The position numbers and the translations under genes are program-made. From contig JAOWBW010001127.1 in NCBI GenBank assembly GCA_026119855.1, positions 248,001 to 312,000 on the forward strand: DNA of 64,000 nt. The letters are read 5' to 3'. The DNA comes from Campanula takesimana. Its lineage: Eukaryota > Streptophyta > Magnoliopsida > Asterales > Campanulaceae. Below the pieces are notes generated by a model. It saw only the letters and a list, made by a program, of their open reading frames with translations, was not told the DNA's origin and made no database searches. Below are positions 45,601 through 57,856 of this stretch, one piece after another (position 1 is the first letter of the stretch; each line of letters opens with the position of its first letter).

Positions 45601-46677
45601 TTGGTGGAGAAAGAACTAACTCCAATCAACTCCATAGTTGTATTGCTCAGAACCTCCGGTTTAATCCCCAAAACACCAGAATTCTCAAGTCCTGCTAGGA
45701 CTACAATTTTGGAAGCGGTTAAGATCACTTCTTTGCCACAGACGGTGGACTTGATAGCATCCTCATACTTTACCTGACCTGCTTCTAGGTCTCTGATTTG
45801 TTCTCCCCTTACGTCCAACAAAGCTGCATCAGTAGCAATCCCATTTTCAAAAAATTCAGCACAAATGATAGTCACGAACTGAGGTTCGTCCATGAGAAAT
45901 AGAGGGAGCAGCTTCGCATCATTCAGCAGTTTAAGGAGCTTCCTTCCAACTGCATCTTGTTTAACTTCCTCTTCTAGTATCCTAGAACCGGGTACAAAGT
46001 TTGAAGGATCCTGAAAAATATTCTAAGTTAGAAATAATTTGAAGAATGGCAGTTTAAAACCTTAAGCAAACCGCGGTTTGAGTAAGATTTACAAACTATA
46101 ACGAGGAATCCTAACAATGAAAACATGCAGTTCAAGGAGAGTGAGGGTAAAAATGTAAAAACAAAAAATGAGAGAACAGTAAAAATAAAACGGATCAAAG
46201 AGGGAAAATTTTGAAAAAGAGTTTGAATGCACGAAGAACACGAAGAACAGAGTATGAATATGCAAAATAAGCACTTAACCAAAATGTGAAAGAATTATAC
46301 CAAAATGACCACAAAGGGCAGATTTTAACAAAGTTCTAAATAAACTAAGACAAATAACAACACATGAACCCAGAATCTGCACAACTGCGCAAGAACACCA
46401 AATAACCCCAAAATCGATTTTGCTCAAGAATTGAACACAAATCACAAATATAAAGTAATCAAACAGTATATATAGGACAATGCGAGTTCAGGCCAACCAA
46501 AAATTCGAAGAAAAAGCATAAGATGATCAAAGGAAGATGAACAAGCTTTTAAGCTTCAACAATGGCGGACAAATGAAATAAACTGAGTTAGGGTTCAGAA
46601 ATTCATACCATATCAGGCTTCAAAGGTTTGGAAGATGTAGAAGTAGAAGCAAGATCGATTGATTTCTTTGGTGCCAT
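42679..46677 (-). pseudogene. Element B third coding region (env-like position), probably spliced
   Basis: After pol comes a long minus-strand coding region, as in Sireviruses. A short first exon starts at the ATG 46677-46675 and ends at 46609 before GTATG. The next coding sequence starts at 46010 after TTTTTCAG, in frame. It continues through 45555 (TGA), 45533-45290, a frame change to 45288-43918, then 43864-43232 and 43365-42679 in other frames. The middle is rich in Pro, Ser and Lys with repeated EPEQTEVSE-like units; the last part is Gln-rich and looks coiled-coil (QQAVDSRIDSIEGKLDILA). I see no signal peptide or fusion peptide, so an envelope role is not supported by sequence. At least one stop and three frame changes break this copy. 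Confidence 0.65.
46011..46608 (-). other. Putative intron in the third coding region of element B
   Basis: This 598-bp, stop-rich stretch separates a 23-codon open start (46677-46609) from a downstream open frame in the same phase. On the minus strand it begins GTATGAATT and ends ATATTTTTCAG, good plant GT-AG borders. Splicing would be one way to express a frame far from the LTR promoter. Confidence 0.55.
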
Positions 46678-47484
46678 TTTAAAAAATCGTTTAAGTAAGA
46701 AAATTTGAGTGAGAACAGAGAGAGGAGAGTGCGAGCAGGGAGAGAGAAGGTTTTTGCTAAAAAGAGTAAGAAGTTAAAAAGTTAAATTGAAAAATGGTTT
46801 GTCTTTTATACTCAATTAACCACCTCGGGTAGTGGAGCGGGCATGACGGCTGAAGGAAACTCAACCGTAAGAGTACCTGTCAATTTGCATTTAATGGGGC
46901 AGAGATAATTGCATAAAGATCATAAAAGAATGAAGTGACATAAAGTAGGGACTAAATTGCAATATCATACCTGAGCGGTTTGAGTAAACCGATTTACCTT
47001 TTCTCATTCTCGGTTTTTATGAAACCGATATCTCTCAGATGTGCTTTGGTTTCACTAGATTAAACCGATAGTTTGCTTTCTCCTTATGGTTTGGTTCAAA
47101 CTGACATTATTCTTCTTGACTCTTCGGTTTGAACGGAATCTTCAACCGAACACTATTTCCTTTTTCTTAATAGAGCCAAAATACTTAACAAATATTATTA
47201 GACTAAGAAATAAATAGGCATGAAATATATTAAGTTAGTTCCAGCATACCCATTTCTCCTCGTAAATGAAAGAACCTTGAATTTTCAAGCGGTTTGGTGA
47301 GAATATCAGCAATTTGATCATCGGTTCCCACCTTTGCTAGAAAAATATTCTTCTTTTCAACATGATCTTTAAGGAAATGATATCTTATGTCAATGTGCTT
47401 GGTTTTTGAGTGTTGAACTGGATTGTTGGAGATAGAAATTGCTGCAGTACTATTATAGTAGATAGGGCAATTCTTTTCAAATAC
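46678..47484 (-). other. Element B spacer between pol and third coding region
   Basis: No open frame of note. The stretch is rich in AAACCG and CGGTTT words, like the rest of the element. It could carry an internal promoter or splice signals for the downstream frame, but nothing specific is recognisable. Confidence 0.4.
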
Positions 47485-50400
47485 TTAATAGTCTTCCAAC
47501 TGCTGTTTCATCCAGAGAATTTGAGAGCAACAGCTTCCAGCTGCTATGTATTCAGCTTCAGCGGTTGAGACTGAAACCGATGCTTGTTTCTTGCTGGACC
47601 ATGATACAAGCCGAGATCCAAGGAACTGACATGTACCACTAGTGCTCTTTCTATCAATCTTACATGCTGCAAAGTCAGCATCTGAATAACCTAACAAAAT
47701 CAAATGAAGATTCTTTGGAGTACCAAAGTCCAAGGTTAACAGAGCCACATAAATATCTAATAATACGTTTAACAGCTATAAGATGAGATTCTCTAGGGTC
47801 AGCTTGAAATCTAGCACAAACACACACACTGAACATTATATCTGGCCTACTTGCAGTTAAGTAAAGAAGAGATCCAATCATACCTCGGTAGAGTGTCTGA
47901 TTCACTTTCTTACCTTGTTCATCTCGATCCAAACTACAGGCCTTTTGCATTGGGGTATCAACTGGCTTAGAGGTTTCAAGCCCAAATTTCTTGATCAAGT
48001 CTTTGGTGTATTTGGCTTGGTTGATAAAGATTCCATCATGACATTGCTTGATTTGGAGTCCAAGAAAGAATGTCAACTCTCCCATCATACTCATCTCAAA
48101 TTTACCTTTCATAAGCTTCTCAAACTTGACACACATAGTTTCATTAGTAGAACCGAAAATAATATCATCAACATATATTTGAACTAATAATGAATGACCT
48201 TTGTGTTTAGCAATAAATAAGGTTGTATCAATTTTACCTCTAGAGAAGCCTTGTTCAATAAGAAATTTAGATAGAGTGTCATACCATGCTCTTGGAGCTT
48301 GTTTGAGTCCATACAAGGCCTTCTTGAGCTTGAAGACATGATTAGGATATTTGTTGTCTTCAAATCCTGGCGGTTGAGCTACATAAACTTCTTCTTGTAG
48401 TTCACCATTCAGAAATGCACTTTTCACATCCATTTGATATAACTTGAATTTCTTGAAGGAGACATAGGCCAGGAACAATCTAATGGCTTCAAGTCTGGCT
48501 ACAGGGGCAAAGGTTTCATCATAATCAATCGCTTCTTCTTGCCTATAACCTTTAGCAACCAACCTTGCTTTGTTTCTTGTTATAGTACCATTTTCATCCA
48601 TCTTATTTCTGTATACCCATTTTGTTCCAATTACAGTGTGATCCTTGGGCCTTGGAACTAGAGTCCAAACTCTGCATCTTTCAAACTGATTGAGCTCTTC
48701 TTGCATTGCAGCTACCCAACTTGGATCACTTAGAGCTTCATCTACCTTCTTCGGTTCCATCTGAGATAACAATGAGGTTGAGAACAAATCGTGGTTATCT
48801 TTATGAGTTAAGCTTCCTCTTGTTTGAACACCAGAACTGATAGGACCTATAACATTGGTTGTTGGATGGTCTCTATGCTCATTGATTTCCAGAGGGAGGT
48901 CTTCATGAACCACTATTTCTTGAAGATTTTCTAGAGGAGGCTCTTCTTGATAATCATTGAAATCTTCATTGAAGGTGTTGTTTGGAACTGGATCAACGGT
49001 TTGAATGGGATCAGAAGAGTGAGGTTCTACAGCAACACCTTCGGTTTGGCTTGGAGCGGCTGGAGAACCTGATGGAGCGGTTTGAGTAGGTTGGTCATTT
49101 GTGGTTGCATGATTAGGGTAAGATGTACCTGTCTCAAAACCACTAAAATCATCAGCAAAATTTGGAGCCATATGTGGCTCAAGAAGATCATGTTCATCAA
49201 ATGTAACATGGACTGACTCTACAATTTCTAATGAAGTTTTATTGAAACAACGAAAAGCTTTAGAGTGTTTTGAATAACCAACAAAAATACCTTCATCGGC
49301 CTTAGCATCAAATTTACCTCGATGCTCTCTGCCATTGTATAAGATGTAGCATTTGCATCCAAATATTTTTAAAAAGGCAATATTGGGTGATCTGCCTCTC
49401 CACAATTCATAAGGAGTCTTGTTGTGAACTTTGATGATTAGGGAGCGGTTCTGGGTGAAACATGCGGTATTGACAGCTTTGGCCCAGAAGTATTTGGGAA
49501 GCTTTGCTTCTGCAATCATGGTCTTCCCGGCTTCAATCAAAGTCCTATTCTTTCTTTCTACAACTCCATTCTGTTGTGGAACCCCAGCGGCAGAGAAGTT
49601 ATGATCAATTCCATGATCATCACAATATTGGGCAACACCATTGTTTGTAAATTCGGTTCCATTATCTGAACGCACAGCAACAATGTCATCCAATTTCTGA
49701 GTTTGGAGCTGTCTAAATAGAGCGGTTACGATGCCATAAGTATCATCTTTTGAGGCCATCATTTCCACCCATGTATATCTTAAAAAGTCATCAACAACCA
49801 CCAAGGTATAGCGGTTTCCTCCTATACAGGCGGTTGGGACAGGTCCAAATAAATCCATGTGAAGCAGTTGTAAGCAGCGGTTCGTTGAAGAAGCGGTTTT
49901 GCTTGGAAATGACTGTTTGGGCTGCTTACCAAGCTGGCATGCTTTACATTTCTTATCATGATGGTCAGCCACTTTGGGTAGTCCTTTGACAAGACCATCC
50001 CTTTGTAGTTTTGCTAGATACTTGAAGTTTATGTGGCTGAGCCGCTTATGCCATAACCAGCTGCTTTCACTAACATTTTTTGCTACAAAACAGAGGTCAG
50101 CAATAGAAACAATATTACTCAAATCTATCATATATACATCACCTGTTCCGTTGCCAGTCAGTAGAGTAACTCCGGAAGTTGCATCTTTGATGAAACAATT
50201 AGTTGAAGTAAAGTTACAGTTCATTCCTTTGTCACAAAACTGAGATATAGAGAGAAGGTTGTGCTTGAGTCCTTCTACTAGTGACACATTTTCAATGGTC
50301 ACTTTTCCACGTTTGATTGCTCCATATCCTATTGTTTCTCCTTTCTTGTTATTTCCAAACACTACTGGGGGGCCTCTCATACTGATGAAATCACAGAGAA

Positions 50401-50509
50401 GTTCATTATCTCTGGTCATGTGTCGTGAGCAACCACTATCCAAGTACCAAAGATCCTTATTCTTCTTTGTGGTTCTAGCCATACAGCATAAGATCTGAAA
50501 AATAAACAT
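47485..50509 (-). pseudogene. Element B pol: protease, integrase, RT, RNase H
   Basis: A 944-codon frame (50509-47675) includes the protease site YLDSGCSRHMTRD and an HHCC finger (WLWHKRLSH ... CKACQLGK). The integrase core has HMDLFGP, AVRSDNGTEFTN and PQQNGVVERKNRTL. RT has NKARLVAKGYRQEEAIDYDE, QMDVKSAFLNGEL, GLKQAPRAWYD and the catalytic YVDDIIFGS. A frameshift near 47700-47750 separates RNase H (47748-47485), which keeps LLGYSDADFA, GTCQFLGSRLVSWSSKKQ and STAEAEYIAA. The enzymes mature from a polyprotein, copy the RNA and insert cDNA. Apart from the shift the domain set is complete, so this is a recently active copy. Confidence 0.92.
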
Positions 50510-50548
50510 TAAAGATTTTGGTCCCCCTTATTCTTTTGGGTCCTAGGG

Positions 50549-52945
50549 TTAGCAGCTTTTTGGGACCCACACATGTTTGACCTTAGGATTTTTACGTCCC
50601 TTGGCATTGGGTGTGAACCTTAAAAGACAATGACCAGCACCATGACCATAATCAGCACAAATAGCACAATGAATAAATCCAGGTTTTGGTTGCGGTTTTA
50701 CAAACCCTTTACTGACCTTCGGTTTCTTATGTTTTACTGGGTCAGCGGTTTTGGATTTAACAAAGATTACCTTCTTGAGCTCAACCTTCCTCTTAGGTGC
50801 GGCTTTAGGGAAAATGATAGGAATTTCCTTAAACCGACTAGGAGCAGTTTCATTACTCAATACTTCCTTGGTTGCCTCAGCCGCTATGGATTTCTCTTTC
50901 CACTTTGAATCTCTCCCAGTCTGGTTTTTAGGATACTCAAAGAAATAATTTTGCCTTTTAATTTCTTGTTTTGAGCCCTTTTTACCGGCATGATTAACCT
51001 TAGGAATTTCTTTGGTTTGTTCAGTTGGTTTCACACCACCTTCGGCACAGAGACAAGGACACTTACACCCATCATCGGTTTTAAACCCCAATCCACTTTT
51101 ATCCAAAGTAGGAATTTGTGAATTTAGGATTTGTTCCACGGTGACACCAGACTTAGTCTATACATCGGTCACTTTTTGAAGGTCATCCCTTTGTAAGGTA
51201 AGCTCATGGATTTGGGTGAGAAGTACCTCGGTTCTGTCCTTCATATAGCGGTTTTCATCCACAATAGTCGATATCCCAACAATTTGGAGCTTGAGGTTTT
51301 CAATTTCCTCCTTGTGGGATTTACATACACGTTGGGATTCTTGAAGTTCCGCAGCCATTAGTTTATATGCCTTTTTAAGCACAGTGTGTTGTTGACATAT
51401 AATATTAGCACGTTCTAGTACCTGGTCATCATGACTTTGGTCTGCTTGAACCTCAGGAGTGTAGTTTGGTGTTGTAGGAGCTTTTCTTAATCTAGCCTCA
51501 AGAGTCTTAAGTGAAACTGACTTCATTTGTTGATTTGGCAGTGGAAGGCTTTCGTCAATTTCAATTCTTTCTTCAAATCCCATGAGGCAGAGATTAGCAG
51601 TTTCTTCATCACTTTCATCTGAGTCTGAACCCATCCATGTCAGCGGTTGATCTCCTTGGTCAGCTACCATTCCTCTTCTTTTCACGAACTTCTTGTTGAA
51701 TGGTTTCTTTGCTGGCGCGGCTTCATAACGCGGTTTGGGACAACTTGAAGCAAAATGACCTGGCTGTCTGCAGTTATAACAGACCAAGTCATCCCTTGTC
51801 TTGGGATCTGCAGTTTTGTTGAATCTGGTTGGAGGGACAAACTTTGCTGGGCCTTTGGATGGAAATTGAGATATATTGTTTTTCCTGAACTTGGTGTATT
51901 TCTTCACATACAAAGCAAATTCTTCATCATCCATTTCATCAAAATCAACTTGAGTAGAACTTGAGGATTGTGATCCTACACTCTGAGCATAAGAACTTTG
52001 AGGAGGAGTGTAAGGTTGATGAGACTGCTGTTAAGATTGATAAGGTTGAGGATATGGTTGATGTGATTGAGGATAGGATTGGTGAGACTGCTGGTAATAC
52101 TCAGGAGGTGCGGTTTGAGGATTGAATCTAGGAGCATTTTGGTCAGGAAGAGCGGTTTGCAAGTGGAGGTGAGGAGCGGTTTGATGATGGTCTGGATTGT
52201 AGATAGGAGATGAGGTATTGTTGAATGCAGCTAGAGAGAGTGTCTTAAATCTGCTTTCGGTTTCATTGACCTCTTCAAGCTTGAATTCAAAAACCTTCAG
52301 CATGGCATACAAGTGTCGAAGATCAAGAGCTTCCAAGTCCTTGTTGTCTTCAATGTTAGTAGTTTTGATCAGCCATTTGCTACCAAGTGCTTGCATGAAT
52401 CTCATGTTCAAATCTGTATTAGAATAGACATGTCCAAGAGAAAAACACACATTAACAATATCAATAAACCTCTCATAGCATTGTCTAAGAGATTCCTTAG
52501 GATCTTTAACAAAATAGTCAAAGAGTCTTCTCTGTTGATAGAGGCGGTTCTTCTTGGTATCTGAATCTCCTTCCAGAAAGTCAACTATAGCATCCCAGGT
52601 AGCCTTTACGGTTGTGCAGTGAAGCACCTTAGAATGAGTCCTCAAGTCAATAGCTGACACTAGCATGGACATAGCTCTTCCATCAAAATCCACATTGATG
52701 CGGTCTGCATCAGTCCATTCACTTTCTAACTTCTTAACTTTAGCTTCTTCTCCTGCAGTTCCTGCACGTGGATTAGCTTTCATAGGAACATATGGTCCAT
52801 CAGTAACCGCAATCCACAGTCTACGATCACATGAAATCATGTGTTTCATCATCCTATCTTTCCAAAAGATAAAACTATCTTCATCCAGAATCGGTAAGTG
52901 ATTCGAATTGGATGTTTGCATCATATGGGTGTTTGTGTTTGCCAT
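50549..52945 (-). pseudogene. Element B gag (one frame with in-frame stops)
   Basis: Gag likely starts at the ATG at 52945. The UBN2-like core has DEDSFIFWKDRMMKHMI and NRLYQQRRLFDYF, followed by a Gln/Pro/Tyr-rich stretch ending in a TAA at 52033-52031. The same frame continues with CYNCRQPGHFASSC, a proper CCHC knuckle, and an acidic, coiled-coil-like segment (HKEEIENLKLQIV). After a TAG at 51160-51158 there is a Lys-rich segment with a second Cys/His cluster (CAICADYGHGAGHC). It stops at 50549, still in the pol frame. Because the frame is shared from 52945 to 47675, the stops may be recent decay, or the last may be a regulated gag-pol stop. Confidence 0.82.
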
Positions 52946-52995
52946 TGGATCAGCACCCAAGTGGTTAATCTTGTAAACACAGGTTTGGTGAATAT

Positions 52996-53007
52996 GCTCT
53001 GATACCA
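52996..53007 (-). other. Element B primer-binding site (initiator Met tRNA)
   Basis: TGGTATCAGAGC on the minus strand, two bases from the inner LTR edge at 53010. Confidence 0.88.
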
Positions 53008-53009
53008 CT

Positions 53010-54470
53010 TGTTGGTCCCAGAGGGCAACAAGGGTATAGAACCGCTAGAGGGGGGGGTGAATAGCGGTCCAAAACTTTTTCAAAAATACCCTTAAAATCA
53101 ACCGAGTACTTATCAGTTTGGTCAACTGCGGTTCAAAGCACAAGAACCGAACTGTTAAAATGCACAGCGGAGTTTGCGGTTTGGCCAAATAGGTTAGTTA
53201 AAGAGTTGGGAGGTTTGACTCAGGTTGAGAAAACACTATGATGCAACTGAATAGTTAAACTTAAAGTTCAAAGGAAAACACAATTCATCTTTCAAGTCAT
53301 TTCGTATATGAAGACAGGTTAAAGACCACAAACAAGAAAGATAAATATCAAGACAGAAAGTAAAGATCAAACACACAAATTGAAGAGGTTCGTTCTTAAA
53401 TGAACTACGTCCTCTACCTAGATGGTTAGTCTAGGATTTTCTAATAGCTACTAGACTTGTATTAATTTAGAGGAGGTTTTACAAGATTAATCTAAACTCT
53501 AAACAATAAGTCTAACCTAAGCTATAATAACAACCGGTGTTTTCGACGTATATAATCTATGTGATCATATAAATCGGGTGTGTGTGTGAAAAGAAATCAA
53601 ATGCTCTAAGTATCTAAATGATGGTTGAGCAAATGGAAGTCTTTTGGTGGAAAGGCTGAATATGAAAGGTTGTTAGGCTTGAAGCTTTGATGAAGAAAAC
53701 TGGGTTTGCTAAGGAGATGGTTTGAAAATATGAATATCTGGGTTTGAATCTTCAAAGCAAACTTGAACACTTGGAAATGAATCTCTTGAAGCTCAGCAAC
53801 CTTCATTGTTGAATAATGGAGGCTATTTATAGGCAGAGCACCCTTGTGACCGTTGGGTAAAGATTTGAATCAAATCTGAAGGGTACAGTGCTGTCGAAAT
53901 CCCATTGGTTGAGCTGTCATTTTCGTCCTTGGTTTTGTCTTGTAGTCCTAAGTAGTTGTTGCACCACTACCTGACATTTGTCCTTTGTTGCAGAAAGGAC
54001 TAACGGTAAACTATTCAAACTGATAGACAAACCGACATTTCTTGCAGAAACTCCAAGTTAACTTAGAGTTATTTTGACAAGACATAACAACATTCCTTTA
54101 CGGTTAAAAGGGAATGTTTGTCTAAGGAATAAATGACATCTTTAATTCTTCAATAACTGCTCTGCGGTTTCACCAAGCATAAGAGCGGTTTGGAGGATGA
54201 TCTTGATGGGCGGTTTCATCAAACATGCAGACTGCAGTTTGATGAAAACTGAAGGACTCCATGCTGGCGGTCTCAAGATGACGGCTTGAAGCACTAAACC
54301 GCTAAGGTATAAAACCGAACTATACTCAGCCTAGACAATCAAAAATCTAGAAATGGACTTATCTAAAAATTGAAGTTGAACTTCATTACATGAAGTCCTA
54401 AAGTCCATGAAAAGACACGTGGCATGGATCAATCAAATTAAGGTGGGTGTACTAACAATGAATCCTAACA
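53010..54470 (-). repeat. Element B 5' LTR
   Basis: A 1461-bp copy of the LTR at 40738-42210, in minus orientation and serving as promoter LTR, with TATAAATA at 53831-53824 (minus). It ends ATCCTAACA followed by the GTCCT duplication. Confidence 0.92.
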
Positions 54471-55269
54471 GTCCTTATTTAATATTCGTTCTATTATGTG
54501 TGACCCTCTAGGATTACACTAAGTTGGCAATGGGTTCAAACATGAAATCATAAGATATGATTAGGTTCTAGCAAACCGTCATACCTATCCAAATAGTATA
54601 ACTAGATACAAGTTCGCATTCCTTTAGAACATGTCACAATCCCTTTGTCCACGATGTCATTGAACACAAGTCATGGTCAACAAGTCAACTTGTTTTTGTT
54701 CAATACTTTCTCGATTCCGAATATGTTGATAATCCAAATGACATTGATCTAATCAATCCATTTGAGTCCGGCCGAACATTTTCATCAACATCATTCCTAC
54801 GAAAGGCCCAAGCTTGACATCTCTCCGAAGAGGGACAAATCCATTTAGCTTATTACTCTTCCCTACGTGAATCCGACTATGCCAATCATACCCTTTATAA
54901 CTACCCGGTTAAAGGTAGCGTTTGAATATGTCAAACATAATGTTCATCAAGTGGAAGACTATAATAACTTCATGTCTAAGGATTCAAATGATATAACTAA
55001 TATGAGATATATGTACGACATAGACCATGACGTAAATCTCATACAGCGGGTCATGTCCAGTACCTTGTTCCAAACAAGTACCCATAAATCTAACATGATC
55101 ATCCCATGATCATTTAGCCTTTATACTAGTGCTTAACAAGTACTAGGGACGGAGATTATTATAAGTAAACATGAACAACAATAATAATCAAAACATCTCT
55201 TTATTGATATGAAATAAATGATAACAATTACAACGTTTATTAAACGTGCCTAGGGCACCACTACCAACA
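54471..55269 (-). mobile_element. Copia A 5' LTR, second part
   Basis: It resumes after element B and matches the second half of the solo LTR at 12751-14281 (for example the block near TGTGTGACCCTCTAGGATTA and the end CTACCAACA). It finishes at 55269, where coding sequence of copia D begins directly. Confidence 0.85.
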
Positions 55270-57856
55270 CTTCTATGTGGCAATAAGATCAAGGATCTTA
55301 AATTTTGTGAGCATTGTGTGCTAGGGAAGATGAAGCGTAATAGTTTTACCAAGGGCATACATAAAAAAAAGGCGTTCTGGATTACATCCACTCATATTGT
55401 TAGGGACCTTTACGTTAGGAATCTCCAAGGGGGCACAGATATTTCTTGTCTATGGTTGATGATTATTCGAGGAGGACTTGGGTGATATCATGAAGCACAA
55501 GAATGAGGCTCTAAGAAATTTCAAGGACTGGAAGACGTTAGTGGAGAACCAGACAGGGAAGAAGATCAAGAAGCTCCAGACAGATAATGGTTTGGAGGTC
55601 TGCAGTACTGAGTTCGATTCGTTTTCCAGAGAGATGGGGATTTATAAACATCTCACCATTAGAGGCACGCCACAGTAGAATGGTGTAGCAGAACGGATGA
55701 ATCAGACATTGCTTGCGAGATCAAGGTGCATTCTCTCCAATGCAGGGATATCTAAACGTTTCTGGGCAGAAGCGGTTAGTACAGCATGTTACTTGATTAA
55801 TCGTGGACCTCACACCAGTATTTTCCTCAAAGTTCCCCATGAGGTATGGACTGGTAAGCCTGTTGATTACTCTATTTTAAGATCTTTTGGGTGTACTGCT
55901 TATTATCATGTGGATCATGGGAAGTTAGAACCTAGAGACAGAAATGGAGTATTCATGGGGTATGGGGACGGTGTCAAGGTATACCGTATTTGGTCTCCAT
56001 CAGAAAATATGGTGATTATCAGTAGGAACATCGTATTTGATGAGAATTCTGTTATTAACCCTATTATGAGATCCACGATTGTTTCAAGTGTTGGCGGTGT
56101 TGATAAACAGGTGGAGCAACAAGATACTGAAGAGTTAGTTGTCCCACAGTCAGATGTTGGTCAGGATCCACCAACAGAGACAGAGACTGAAGCATCAAAA
56201 AGTTCAAGTTCGGTTCCCGAGGAACATGGGTTAGCATAAGGAAGGTCTAGAAGAGCTAATTTCGGGAAGCCTCCGGAGAGGTATGGATTTGTAGACTTGG
56301 TGTCTTATGCACTGCAGGTTACTGGGGAAGTAGAGACCGATCTTACGGAACCTTCTACTTTCAAGGAAGCAGTTACATGTTCAGAGTCATCTCAGTGGTA
56401 TGCGGCTATGGTTGATGAGATGGAGTCTCTTCACAAGAATCAGACTTGGGAGTTTACCATAAGGTCAGAAGGCAGAAAGATTGTGACTTGCAAGTGGATC
56501 TTCAAGAAAAAGGAAGGGATGTCACCGGCAGAAGGGATCAAGTATAAAGCTCATGTTGTTGAAAGGGGTTTCACACAGAGAGAAGGGGTGGACTATAATG
56601 AGATCTTCTCACCAGTGGTCAGAAACACTTCGATCAGAGTGTTGCTAGCAATAGTAGCACAGAGTGATTTGGAGCTTGAGCAACTAGACGTCAAGACAAC
56701 TTTCTTGCATGGAGAGTTGGAGAAAGAGATATACATGATACAGCCGGAAGGATTTCAAGTTCCTGGTAAGGAAGATCAAGTTTGTAGGTTGAAAAAGTCC
56801 TTGTATGGACTTAAGCAGTCGCCTAGGCAGTGGTACAAGAGATTTGACAGCTATATGATAGATATCGGATACACGAGGAGCCCGTATAATTGTTGTGTGT
56901 ATCACAATAAGTTGGTAGATGGGTCGTACATCTATTTGGTGCTCTATGTAGATGATATGTTGATAGCAATAGTCAAGAAGTCAGAGATTCAGAAGCTGAA
57001 AGGATTACTGGACGCAGAGTTTGAGATGAAAGATTTGGGTAACGCGAAGAAAATTTTAGGTATGGAGATCTATAGAGACAGAGCCAAATGAAAACTATTC
57101 TTATCCCAGAAAAGATACATCAAGAAAGTTTTAGAGATTTGGTATGTCAACAGCTAAGGCTGTTGATACTCCGAGTGCAGTGAATGCACTGTTGTCAGTC
57201 GCGTTTGGGCCCAAATCGGTTAAAGAGAAAGAGTATATGGCTCGAGTACCCTATGCTAGTGCAGATGGTAGTTTGATGTATGCTACAGTGCACACTAGTG
57301 ACGGTCTCATCTATAGAAGTGGAACATAATGTGCAGTAGAGGGTTACTCAGATTCGGACTATTCATGTGATGTTGATACAAGAAGATCGATGACCGGATA
57401 TGTATTCACGCTTGGTAGGTCAGTTGTCAGTTGGAAGGCTACATTGCAGGCGACATTGATGTTGTCTACAACAGAAGAAGAATACATGGCATTGATAGAG
57501 TCCGCTAAGGAAGGAATATGGTTGAAGGGACTGATCAGCAATCTTGGGATACATCAGGATCAAGCTATTATTTATTGCGATAGTTTGAGCGCGATGTGTT
57601 TGGCCAAGGATCAAGTTCATCATGAGAGGGCCAAGCACATTGATGTCAGATATCATTTCCTAAGGGATGAGAAACTGGTAAAGGTGAAGAAGGTAGGGAT
57701 GGCAGAAAACCCTTCAGATATGCTCACAAAACCCGTGACGGGAAGCAAGTTACAACATTGTTTGGACTTTCTTAATGTTCGCAGTTATTAGATAGGAGAA
57801 GAGGCGAGGGGGAGAAAATGTTTGTTGTCATGGAGATTCAAAGTCAAGGTGGAGAT
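55270..57856 (+). pseudogene. Element D: Tork-like copia pol, 5' half missing
   Basis: Plus-strand copia pol starts inside the integrase finger (KFCEHCVLGKMKRNSF). The integrase core follows (KKLQTDNGLEVCS, then a TAG stop at 55676-55678 before NGVAERMNQTLL). An RT domain lies in frame 56297-57091 (TCKWIFKKKEGMSPAEGI, LEQLDVKTTFLHGELEKEIY, LKKSLYGLKQSPRQWYKRFD, catalytic YVDDM) and RNase H at 57390-57791 (MTGYVFTLGRSVVSWKATL and a tail with HHERAKHIDVRYHFLRD). At least four stops or shifts interrupt it, including one after 56239 and one after 57091. Gag, protease and 5' LTR are absent because copia A cut in and the left half is not in the window. The purine tract AAGGTGGAGAT precedes the LTR at 57857. 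Confidence 0.88.

Larger units (their letters stand above)
40738..54470 (-). mobile_element. Element B: complete SIRE/Maximus-like copia retrotransposon
   Basis: A 13,733-bp element is bounded by TGTTGGTCCC and ATCCTAACA and flanked by the exact 5-bp duplication GTCCT (40733-40737 and 54471-54475). Both LTRs, PBS, gag, pol, a long third coding region and the polypurine tract are present. Domain order (protease, integrase, RT, RNase H) is Ty1/copia. Large size, gag type, and the extra coding region after pol point to the Sirevirus (SIRE/Maximus) lineage. Gag and pol hold a few stops and a frameshift, so this copy is not autonomous as sequenced. Confidence 0.92.

Noticed and set aside
42679..46677. 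Calling the third coding region of element B a true envelope gene
   Set aside because: No signal peptide, transmembrane anchor or fusion segment is visible; only its position is env-like.
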